A stretch of DNA of 64,000 bases from Orthonyx spaldingii (Eukaryota; Chordata; Aves; Passeriformes; Orthonychidae). The notes below the pieces were generated by a model. It was not told the DNA's origin, ran no database searches, and was given only the letters and a program-made list of their open reading frames with translations. The position numbers were made by a program, and so were the translations under genes. Shown piece after piece: positions 25,675-36,200 of the stretch; the stretch's first letter is position 1; every line of letters starts with the position of its first letter. The stretch spans positions 198,982-262,981 of the forward strand of contig VZTJ01003849.1 in NCBI GenBank assembly GCA_013397795.1, read 5' to 3'.

Positions 25675-25699
25675 GATGTTGTGTTTTCTCTATAGCTTT
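25675..25699 (-). other. 5' UTR end of MYORG copy B with splice acceptor at 25700
   Basis: On the minus strand, a pyrimidine-rich run ending CTCCTCTGCAG places an acceptor immediately before base 25699. The coding exon would then begin 25 bases ahead of the ATG. The acceptor fits a donor at the CpG island (32736-32741). Confidence 0.55.
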
Positions 25700-28600
25700 C
25701 TGCAGAGGAGTGGGATGGAAGCACACCTGGGGTTCTCAGGAGAAGACAACAGACTGTTAGGAGAGCTCCTACCTCCACTGCGTCCCAGAACATCCGTCTC
25801 TGAAAAAGGAGAGGATATAAATAGTCTGAGAGAACTTCTAATCAAGGGACAGTGTGTCATCTGTGTGCTCCCCCTGGCCCCCTCTGCCCATCTGTGATGT
25901 GCCAGGTGCTGTGTTCCAAGTACCAGACACCATTTCCAATTACTCCGGGCAAGATGACACATGTGGAGAACAGCCTGAGTCCTAGACGAGGAACAACCCT
26001 GGGGCAACAAGGACCAAATCATTGCCGTAATTAATGTTTTTTCATTGTTGGGAAGACTTTCAGTGAGGCAGGAGTGGAGACTGGGTGGCAGTAGAAGAAG
26101 GCTGAACAGGAGCCAGACCAGCCCACTGACAGTGTCTTTAACAGACAGGGATAACTAAGAGCTATAAAAGACATAATGACTTCTATGCAGCCACTCCTAA
26201 TATTAATCATACTGCCTCCCGGGCAGATTTAATTCTTCTGCAGCAACATCCCCTCCTTGTCCCAAGCATGTCCCAGCTGTTCCACCTGGGTGATGCTTTG
26301 CAGTGAAGGTGGGTAAATCCCTGCTTTTCCACAACTCATGAAGAGCCAAATGGGGCTGGGGTACCAGTGGTTCATGTCTGGTTTTAGGAGGCATGTAGGG
26401 GGTGTAGTGAGTGGCACAGAATGGCTGGCTCCTGCCATGTGCTCAGACCTCTACAGCAGTTCTGGGTGGAAAAGAACGTCCAGGTTTTCTGGGAGAAAAG
26501 CTAACCTTGTAGGGACTGAGCAGTGCAGGACCTCCAAAGGGCTCTCCCTCCATCCAGCAAGGCTCCAGGCTGTGTTTCAGCTCCAGCCCGCTCCCCTCTG
26601 CGAGGCCCCGGGGAAGTGTGCTGTGCCAAGAGCCTAATGGCTTTTCCTTGGCCACAGCCTGGCTGGGCTCCGCCAAGCATAACACCCAGGATCCGAGGGG
26701 GAAAAGTAAAGTAAGGACATGGGAGAGCGAGAAACAAATGCAGCTGCAGGAGTAGGGGAGGGAGAGGAACTGCAAAGCCGCAGACCAGCTGCCTGGTATC
26801 TGCCTGGTGCCAGCAAACACAGCCATCTCCTCCCCAAGCTCGGGGACTGTAAACCTGCTGGCTGTGGGGAAACCAGGGGGAAAAAACCTTTTTGGGCACG
26901 AATGAAACCAATTGCAGAGACCCCCTCTAAAGAGGTTGGGGTTTTCTCTTAACAAAAGGGAAGAAAAAGATCCACAATTAATTACAGAACCTTCTCCCTG
27001 CCACAGGCACGGCAATCCAGAACATGTATTTCTCTGTGCCTCAAACAAATCTTTCTCCCCAAGAAAGGAAAAGTAAAGCAGAAGGGGGTCCTGAACACCA
27101 TCTAAACCTTGTTGCTCCACTACAGGGATGGCCATGTGTAAACCCACAGCAGCATCTGTGCACAGGCTCAGCAAAACATTCTGTGTTGCATTCATTTTAA
27201 AGCACATATTGGACCAGACCTTGCAGTTGGGGGAACCTTTTGTGTAGCCAGACAGGTCATTCTAACCTTCTCCTGAGAACCAGTAACTTTCTAGGCAGCC
27301 AGTTGCTTTAAATGGGATTACAGAGGCATTAGGAAGCGATTAGCCTGAACAGGCGATAGGTTTAGTTAAACGACTTGTCCCACAGCCAACTCCCACAGAG
27401 CCCTCACTTGCCAGCAGGCAGCTCCAGCACGGGATGGGGACGGCTCCAACCACTCCAACTGTGTCCCCCAGTGCCACATGCTGCCCCACCAGAGGGCAAC
27501 GGAGCTCTCACCCACCCAGCACTTGTGATGCAAGGCCAGCTGAGCCCAGCGAAAATTGGGCAATAAAGACAAGGAGGAGATGGTGGTGGGATAAGGCTGT
27601 GTTTGGGATAAATGTTCATCCCTCGCTCAAGTCTTCCTTGGCTTTAGGGTGAATCAGAAGCAGCACAGGACTATCCCAGAGATGGGGGGGAGGAAGGTTT
27701 GCAGAAGGACCTTGGCCAAAACCAGCACAGCTGAGCAAAGCCACAAGTGGCAGGGTGCTTCTGGAAGTACAGACAGGTACGCTGAGCCCAAACAAGCCCT
27801 CACCCTCTCAACACTGGGAGGTTTTGGGATGCCAGAGAGAGAGGGACATGCGAATACCTGTCACTTCAGAGGCATGCCCATGTCCCATTCATGCCTTCTC
27901 TGGGGACTGCAAAGCTCAAGAGGGAAAAAAATAAATTGCACCCTCCACCAAGCAGGACTTGCAAATTATTTGGGAAAATATTTTTTTTGAAGTTTTCACG
28001 TTTTCTTTACAAAAAAGAAAGGGAAATGGTGTTTTCTTTGCCAATTCTCAATTAGAGTGTTAAGCCCAAGAAATATCTGATACTGCTGCTGTGGCTCCAT
28101 CTAAAATTGACAGCAGCTCCCAAGGATTCAGGGAGTTTCTGGATTTTTATCTCCCTTTCTGGAAGCTGGTTTATTATTTATGAACTACTTCGAAGCTGCT
28201 CTATTTTTAGGCTGTTTCCTTCTTTCCCCGCCCCCCATGGACTGGAGCTCATAGCACACATGAGGGAGCTATCACTGCCACTGTCAGCAGAGAAATCTGT
28301 TTTTTAAGAAAGGTTTTGCAGCCTCTTGGGTCCCTTGGACACTGATCTGTCTCAGAGGGATGTGCAAGCTGAGTGATTGAGCTGGTAGATTTAATCCTGC
28401 TCTGACTGCTGTGGCTGGGCCAGGATCAAACCCTGTGGATGCTGATGGACATTGCCCACTTGGACACCACTTCAACCAAGATGCTGAGAAGGGTGTTTGC
28501 AAGCATCACCCAGTGCAGTGATGGGCCAAAGAGGTCTCCAAAAACAATCTTGGTCTATGCCCTCTATTTTTGCCTTGTTAAGAGAATGTACATTCTCCAG

Positions 28601-31600
28601 CGGGAGATTTGGCTCTGTCCCAGGTGAGAGCTAGGTCTCCCAGGCTTTCCACCTCTCACTCACAAGCTGCAGCCCGCAGAGATGCCGGCTCATGCACTGC
28701 CTGTTTCAACATTTTTTTTTTGTGTGTAATGCTAACTTGTTATTTTGCTCCAAGATGACATTGTGGCGACCTTTAACTCCTCAAAAAAAAAAAAAGGAAA
28801 TGAGAAGGGAGCGTGTCAAAGTCAAACAGCATGTTTGCAGCTTGCTGCGCCAGAGCTTCCCAGCTGACCCAAAACAAAGCTTTTTCTCCGTGTTCTGTGA
28901 AAGCAGAGAGTCGCCTTGCCTCAACTCAAGATGAAAGCAAAACATCTGAGCAGGACACACTTTATGGAGTAAAAATAAAAATCCATTTTTTGACCGCTTC
29001 TATTTTTACCAACACCACTGCTAACCACAGGCTGCGAGACCCACAGCACCACTAACCCCAGCCACTTTGCAATTAGGACATTCATTTAAAGAGGGTCAAT
29101 AACATATAACTGGTCTCTATTGCCCTGGCAGGGTCAGGTCCGAACCGTGCTGGGGGCCAAGCTCCTGCTGGTGACACACACCCATTTCCCACGCTGGGAT
29201 GCCAGGAAACCCTCCCTCTTCCACTGCAAGGTGCTGCCGCCTCCTCCCCAAACATCTTGGCAGGAGTAGAGCTCAGGAAATAGTACAGAAACACTGCAGA
29301 TTTTACAAGGAGGCATCTCCAACCTCACACAATTAGGACAGCAAGTTAAGGGAGAAATTTCTTCTCTGCAAAAAAGCTGTGGGGGCAAAAAACTCTTCAC
29401 ATGCCCAGTCTGGAACCCCTTGCAGGGAACCTGCCCTGACAAAGGGACTTTGCACATCTGAGATAGGGGATAAGCAAACCCCTCCTGGGGGATTAATTTC
29501 CCTTGGAGTGGTCTGCAACAGAGCACTGGAGTTCTCTGGAGGGCTTTTTGGAGTCAAATAGGGTGAAATCACTGCTCCTCCTGCTCGGCGCTGATGGGAG
29601 CAGGTGGGATGGGTGGGGGCACCTGGTGACAACACAGGCACAGGGTGCAGGGCTGCTCCCCACACACACTGATTCCACATGGATCAGAGGCACTGATTCC
29701 CCCCTTAATCCTGTGGGTTCCCCCAAATACTATGCTGGATCACCCTGGGGCTCTGGGTTTATCCCTGCAACACTCAAGAGGCCTCGGGGGTCATGTGTGT
29801 GGCACCGACACACAACCCCTGAGCCAGGACAGCGACTCTGCCTTTGCAGGGACAGCGAGGGGAACACAATGACCCCGGGGACCTCCACCTTCACTGTCCT
29901 TGCTGTGGCCAGAGCAGGGATCCACACACTGCCTAGCCTGAGGGGTTCCTGGAGATGCTGCGGTGGTGGGGGGGCTCTCTGCCCCTCCTGCAAAGTGTCA
30001 GACCCTTATTGTCAGGGCTGCTGCAAATTCCCCACCGTGCCCGGCTGTTGGACACAGACAGGCCCATGCAGGAGGCAGCTCATCCCTCCGGGGTACGGTG
30101 CCCCAGTACTTACCTGGCCATGGCTTCCTGCGGATCCCTGCCTGCCGCCTGGCTTCACCACAGACGTTTTTTCAGGCACATAAAAAAGGAGCACCGCTAC
30201 ATCTCCACGTCCCCGGCGGCAGCTCCATCCTCTCCATCACGGGGGGCGTTCCGGGGCTCCGAGCCGGCCGCTCGGTGTCCGCGGGCAGGAGGAGGGGACC
30301 AGCACGTCACCGCCGTGTTTTCCCAGGCACCGTGACGGATGTGCGAGCAGCCAGCCCTCCCTCCGGCCGGGGTGTGCCAAGGGGAGCAGCACCCGGCCAG
30401 CAGGGGCGGCCGCACACGCTTCCACCCTCCCCGGCTCCCGGACACCCGGGATCCGCGCTGGCATCTCACCTCCCTGCCAGGTGAGCGGGAAAGTCCGGCG
30501 AGGGCGCATCCCCTCCCTGCACGCGCAGGAGCGTCAGAAACAGAAAGCAAAATGAAAAAGGACTAATATACCGACACAGGGTTTGGGGTGGTTTTTCTTT
30601 TCGCTCCCAGATCTTGGGGATTTTAAGCAGAGTCATGATCCAGAAGAGTAATGGGGCTGCCTTGTGTGAAAAGAAACAAGCTGCCCCACTGCTGCTGGCT
30701 GGCTTGTAAGGCAGGATTAAACAGCACTGGGCACCCGAAGGATAAACCCCAAATCCAAGGTGGCCACGTGAATAAAGAGCTCATCTGCAAAGTGCAGACA
30801 GGCTGCCAGCACCTCGCTCCATCTGCAAGAGGAGGCAGGAGATTTGAAGCTGTGGCATTAGCTCTGTCCAGCCTTAAATACTTTCACCTTTATTATAGGA
30901 ATCATGACTTTGCAGCCCAGTTTTGTCCTTTAAAGTTTCCAGTGTCAAGTGATGCTCCAAACCCATTTAGACACCTCATCCAGTGTTTGACCATGAATAC
31001 AAAATAGCCACTGGGAACCAATTCTGGCAGCAGATGTCTTAATATTTAACATCCCTGACAATTCCCCCTTTACAATATCATCCTTCTTTTTTCTTCACCC
31101 TGTGCTAATTACCAAGATGAAGTTTAATAAGCTGGGTTTTCACTTTAACCCCACACACAGCTCATAGTGCCTTCATCTCATGACTAAATCATGACCAGAG
31201 GCTTTTGCTTTCCCCTGCCTGGAGGCACATCAGGGAGCCTGAATTTATCTGAGCTGCAAAGATTTGTGGAGACTTTAAAACAAAATGAGTCCTCCTGGTC
31301 CACTTGTATCAAAGTACAGTGGACATGAGAGAGAGAAAGCTCCAGGGCTCTCCCTTCAAGGACACATCTCTGTCCACCTTGGTGAAGTCCTACAGGCTCT
31401 CGGGGAGCTGGAGGGAGCCTGGCTCCGAAACTGTGGTCCATGGGGTAACCTTGAATCTAGCAATCAGCTCCTCAGCACCTGCAGGGCCATCGGATATCAT
31501 GCCCAACAGTGGCAAAAGAAGTGGCATCACCAAATACTGACGCTATTAGCTAATTTCATTTGCCACTTTCGCCATATAAGAGACACAGCATGAAGATTTT

Positions 31601-32741
31601 GGTGTGTTTGCCACTGCTTGTTGGTCCCCCAGCCCGACTCTGGCTGATACACGACGTGTGCCATTTCCCACCCCATCACTCCAACAGCCTCTCCCCAAAG
31701 AGGGGGTCAATCTTACTTGCTGCTCATCTCTGTCCTCCAAGACAAACCACCCCACAGTGGGACTCAATGTCCCATTTTGTCCACCCAGATTCTTTCTTCA
31801 AAGAGCTGATTTAGTGCTTTGGGAGCACTCAGCATTTCGGCTGTTGATGCAGGCTGAAACCTGAGTGCACCCCAACATCTAAGTGCTACAACATGATATG
31901 GGGGAGAAATGGAAACCTAAGCACGTCCCTCTGGCACAGCCTTGCCAATTTTCCAGCCATTGAGTCCCCATGAAACTCCAGGCACTGGCAGCTCCAGAGA
32001 GCTGTGGATGGCTCATGATTCTGGGCTGTCGACGCAAGTCCCGGAATTTGTATCTGTATCCAACAGTCAGCGATGCTGGACAAATGCAGTCACCCATCCC
32101 TTTAATTGCTCCCTTGCAGCTCTTCCATGTGCAGATCCAGCCATGGAGACACAACTTCACAAATGTCATTCTCCACTGGGCTGTGGGTGTCTGCTGTGCC
32201 AGGCACTTGCCCTTTGGACATCATGAGTATCCCAAGATGGTAAGGGGGGAAAAGGGGAAGAAGCCTTTGTGCTTTCTAACACAGCTTTGGCCGCTCCTTT
32301 CCACGGCCAGAGGTGGCGGGGCTGTCCCAAAACCCACTTCAAACCCAAGCCAGCACAGAGCACAATGAGCCGCGTATACCCATCTGCAAAGTTTTCACTA
32401 CCAAGCATCTGATCAAGCAGCAAAAGTTGAAGTTGCACTTTGCAAGTGGTGCCGGGGACGTGTCTCCCGGCTCCGTTCATCTTCTCCGGGCGGCCAGACC
32501 CCCACCCATTAGAGAACTCGCGCCGTCCCTGCACGGCGGGATGCGGAGGGCTCGCACCTTTGCCAAGGTCCGGGCGAAGCTCTGCAACTTCACCCCGCTC
32601 CCCGCGGGCCTTCCCGAGCCCTCGCCGCAGCCTGGGGTCTGTGGGAGGGAGACCCCCTCGCCCGCCTCCGCCCGCATCCCCCGCGCCGGAGTTGCGCCCC
32701 CGCCCCCGCCCCGAGCGCAGCCCCGGGAGCCGCTCACTCAC
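25700..32741 (-). other. Probable intron 1 of MYORG copy B
   Basis: Bounded by a good minus-strand acceptor (25700-25702) and a consensus GTGAGT donor (32736-32741). The minus-strand frame of 254 codons at 26443-27207 and the plus-strand frame of 226 codons at 29503-30183 match no family I know and lack gene context. A second GC-rich, CpG-containing cluster occurs at about 30.02-30.56 kb and could be an alternative promoter or enhancer. Confidence 0.5.
30020..30560. promoter_or_regulatory. Secondary CpG-rich cluster
   Basis: CpG dinucleotides are frequent here compared with the surrounding DNA (for example around 30,240-30,300 and 30,360-30,500). A plus-strand donor-like CAGGTGAGC occurs at about 30479-30487 and a minus-strand donor-like GAGGTGAGA at about 30465-30473. 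Function is unknown; an alternative promoter or retained enhancer is possible. Confidence 0.3.
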
Positions 32742-32850
32742 CGGCACGGCCGGGCCATGGCCGGGTCTGCCGGGCCGGGGGGCTCCGGCCGCGGGGCAGA
32801 GCGCGGTTCCGGGGTTGGGCGCTGCCCGCCCNCCCCGGACCGGCCCCCGG
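32742..32850 (-). other. Predicted untranslated exon 1 of MYORG copy B (5' end approximate)
   Basis: The exon ends at the donor CCG|GTGAGT. It contains one ATG (32756-32758, minus strand) in a good context (GGCCATGGCC). If spliced to the acceptor before 25699, that ATG opens an eight-codon upstream frame, MARPCRKL, that stops 12 bases before the MYORG start. The transcription start is only estimated from the distance to the ZNF143-type site. Confidence 0.4.
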
Positions 32851-32865
32851 ACCGGCGCTCCCCGA

Positions 32866-32878
32866 TGGGAGATGTAGT
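32866..32878 (-). promoter_or_regulatory. ZNF143/THAP11-type site (ACTACATCTCCCA)
   Basis: The minus strand reads ACTACATCTCCCATCGGGG, close to the known SBS consensus ACTACAATTCCCAGAATGC, with the core ACTACANNTCCCA intact. Such sites sit just upstream of, or at, CpG-island transcription starts, and the orientation agrees with the predicted minus-strand exon. Confidence 0.55.
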
Positions 32879-33011
32879 TCGGCCCGGGGCGGGCAGCTCC
32901 GGGGGGTGCCGGGGGCTGAAGCCGCTGGGGATGTCTGGGAGTGCGTGGGGTGGGGATGCCCCCGGGGCTGGGCGGGGGGAGATCGGGGATTGGCGCTGGC
33001 GGGGCTGTGCT

Positions 33012-33270
33012 GGGATGCTTTTGGGTCGGGCTGGGGTTTTCATGAGATGCTTTGGAGCTGGGACAGGGTTTTCATGGGATGCATTGGGTCTGGGACGGGG
33101 TTTTATTGGATGCCTTTGCCCTGTGCTGGGCTCTTCGTGTGATGCTTTGGGGCTGTGATGGGCTTTTCATGGAATGCTTTTGGGCCGGGCCAGGTTTTTC
33201 AAAGGGGTGCTTTTGGGCTGGGACGTGCTTTTCATGGAATGGTTTTAGTATGAGATGGGGTTTCATGGGG
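33012..33270. repeat. Minisatellite, about 8 copies of a 31-33 bp unit
   Basis: Imperfect tandem units built around GATGCTTTGGGGCTGGGAC plus GGGGTTTTCATG, for example copies starting near 33011, 33043, 33075 and on to about 33262. It begins directly beside the CpG island. The 301-codon plus-strand frame at 33052-33957 owes its first third to this repeat and is not a gene. Confidence 0.85.
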
Positions 33271-36200
33271 TTTTCCCTGCTCCCAGGAGAATTGGAGTAC
33301 TGCTTGGTGCGGGCACAGCATGGCAGGCTGCTGCCCTGCTGGAGTGTGGGTCCCCAGATGGCTCTGTGCAGGAGCATCCCCCCACTGCGAGGACCACAGT
33401 GCCGTGGATTTATGATCAGCAGCACACATGGAGGGTCCCGGGTGGGGTTGCCCCCTGGCACTGTGCGCTCAGATCACGGTCAGGCAAGGGCGTTTCATGC
33501 CTTCATTAATTATGTGCTGCTTTCAAAGTACCCCTCCTTATTTAGCCTGTGTCAGTGCTCAGTATCCCAGATGGATGGCAGCTCTTCCTGGACAACTTGC
33601 CAAAAGCAAGCACGTCCTCAGCAGCCCAGCATGAAGCTGACAAACACGGGTGTCAATGACTGCTTCTATTTTTGGCTGTGTTACTATGCTCTGAGAGCTT
33701 TCCCTTGCATGCTTTCCTGGTCTCCAGCTTGTGCATGGTGGGAAGGCACCAGCCTGCAAGGGCTGTTAAAGTGCCCACCAAACCAGCATTCGATGAAGCT
33801 TCTCCTCTCTTCCCAGGAACTCTGCCAGATTGTGGGAAAGGATCTGAGGGGAACAATTGACCAAGCCAGTTTAAATGAAAAAACACCTTTTCTTTACGTT
33901 TTAATGAAAGACCACCTTTGCCCTTCACCAGTGCCATGGGGCAAAGTAAGCCTGTGAGATAAACTAATGTACCATGGCATTGCCATCTCACTGAGCCATT
34001 TCCAGTGGGTCTCCCTGCCTGCAAACACCACTCTCTCTTGCAAGGTCATTTTCCCAAAATCATTCTCACCACACTCATGCCAGTTGAGCAAAGTATTCCT
34101 GTTTCTCAGTGGAGAAGACCTTGAGAAACTTCTCTCTGAAGCTCAGGCATAGGGACATATGTGGGGAGTCCAGAGATCCCTCTTTATTCTTGTTGCTTGG
34201 TTTTAGTTTCTGATTGCAGGAATTTAAAGCCAATCACATGTTTCCTGCTAAGTCTCACACCTAATTATGGCCCATGGGGATTTGATACAGCAGCAGAGTG
34301 ATGACTGTGCTGGTTGAACAGGGCTGAAAAAAGCCACTTCAGCAACAGGGAAATCCTAAAGGTAAACATGGGGATTAAAAGGTGCTGCCAGACCTGCAGT
34401 GGGTGAAGGACAGGGCTGATTACTGCATAACAAACAGTATGGCCAGGGAACTCATTCTTGGTAAGTGGAGCACACAAGGACAACAGAAAATACAAGAGCA
34501 GCACAAGAAACACTGATGTGGCCCCAAAATCTGGGAGATGCTAAGCTACATGCAGTCAGACTCAGGGATGCCAGCAGGATTTGAGGTGTTGTACAGTGCC
34601 AGGCAGGGCTGGATGAGACCATGCATAGACACACCTGTCCTGGGAGTAAATCTGGCTTTGTTAAGAGTCTGTCATAGGGTCTGTCACACACACCAGTTGC
34701 AACTCATTGGCCACTTGTCCCTGCCCTTGCAGCCTGGGTCCCTGGGGACTATGGGGTACTGGGAGAGTATTCCCCAGGCAGCACTTACCACCAGGGGATA
34801 TTTATGGGCCACTGAAAGTCAGAACCCTCAGAATGTGCAGACATTCCTGGGACAGGGACAGTCTCAGTCCAGGGAAGGAGATGGGTGGCCATGGAAAAGC
34901 CACAAGCACATATACTGAGGGAGCATCCCTTTGGTACTGGGAGGAGGACACAAGATGCAAAGAGGAGATAATAGAACCACTGCCTGCACCATCAACCTCC
35001 TGACCCCATGGAGATGTGCTCTCTGTGACACAGAAGGACAGCTGGCACCTTGGCAGAACCTTTGGACCTGGACAACCCATTCTTCTCAGGCCATAGGCAG
35101 CAGGGTTGATGGTTGATGGTGTTCCAGTAGTCTTCCTGCATTGCCACCTCAGTCAGCTGTTTGGGCTGACCTTGGCTCAGTGGATTTTGTAACAGGAGCA
35201 ATGTTAATCCCCACAGACAGTAGGGAGTGAGAAGAGACACCCCCGCCATGTGACTGCATCTGCCTTCACAGCCGCCGGGGCACACGATGAAGCCAATCAC
35301 TAGGCAGGACCTAATGCCGGAAATGCAGCTGGAGATCTGAGCACCAAGCCTCCCTTGGGAGTCATATCTGCATTGTGATCCTCCCTCCAAGCTCCCCACT
35401 CACCCAAAACCTGGGGACTGAACATAGCATCACTGGCTCCTCTGCCCCTGCATTCAGGGTGTCCACAGGCATTTGAGCCCTTTGCCTAATGGGAGATGGG
35501 GTGAGTGCACTGGGACTGCCAGGAATGGGGCAAGCAGAGACTGGGAAGGGAGTTACAGTCCTACAGCTGGTGAGGCCTGAGAGGGCTGGGTTTCATGGGG
35601 CAGAGGGGTGCCCTGGTTGGTAACATGTACTATTTCTGTCCTGCACAGTGGTGACGTCCCTTTCCACGCCCTCTGCTAGCTCCCTCATTATAATGTACAT
35701 AGTAATGAGGCTGCAGGAGATGAGCTGGTTTGCAGCGAGCTTTGCCGGTGACCTTCTTAGCCTGTGAGGGGAAAGCTGTGTCCCACAGACACCCTTTGAG
35801 TGGGCCCTTGGCTCAGGGATCCCTTCTCCTGCAGGACCAGGGCTGGCAGGTATTTTTTAGTGCTCAGACCTCTCCCCAACCCTTCACATGATGTCCCTGG
35901 CATAGAAGGCCCACCAAGTGGAACTCATCTGAGCCTGGGGACTGTGTTGCAACAGCTCTCAGAGCCACCCCATCAACACCATGTCACACAGCAGCCTGGC
36001 ATGAGCCCTGTCACTGCCTCAGTTTCCCTTCTTCAAGCAGATCCTATGCCTGGTGCACTCTGAAACCTATCCATGAACAGGGCTGACATGTGAGAGCTTC
36101 TGCTGTCAACTGCCAGCTCTGAGAGCCCAAAGCCACTGCAGGATGCAGGTCCAGGGCTCCAGGGGACAAGTCAGCGAACACATGCCATTGGGTGCCAAAC

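Larger units (their letters stand above)
32440..33000. promoter_or_regulatory. CpG island, probable promoter of MYORG copy B
   Basis: Very high GC and CpG density, the strongest in the window. It includes GC boxes (CCCCGCCCC-type runs at about 32,695-32,715), a ZNF143-type element and a minus-strand splice donor. It sits about 7 kb upstream of copy B in the right orientation, and no other minus-strand gene starts between it and copy B. Base 32832 is an N, so the assembly is uncertain in this GC-rich tract. Bidirectional activity is possible but no plus-strand gene was recognised. Confidence 0.65.

Noticed and set aside
26443..27207. 254-codon minus-strand open frame
   Set aside because: No recognisable domain, composition of random non-coding DNA, and it lies in the probable MYORG copy B intron.
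29503..30183. 226-codon plus-strand open frame
   Set aside because: No family resemblance; the length is explained by GC-rich DNA with few stop codons.
32313..33158. 281-codon plus-strand frame across the CpG island
   Set aside because: It spans an N, the CpG island and the minisatellite; GC-rich islands commonly lack stops by composition.
33052..33957. 301-codon plus-strand open frame
   Set aside because: Its first third is the translated 32-bp minisatellite and the remainder has no family resemblance.
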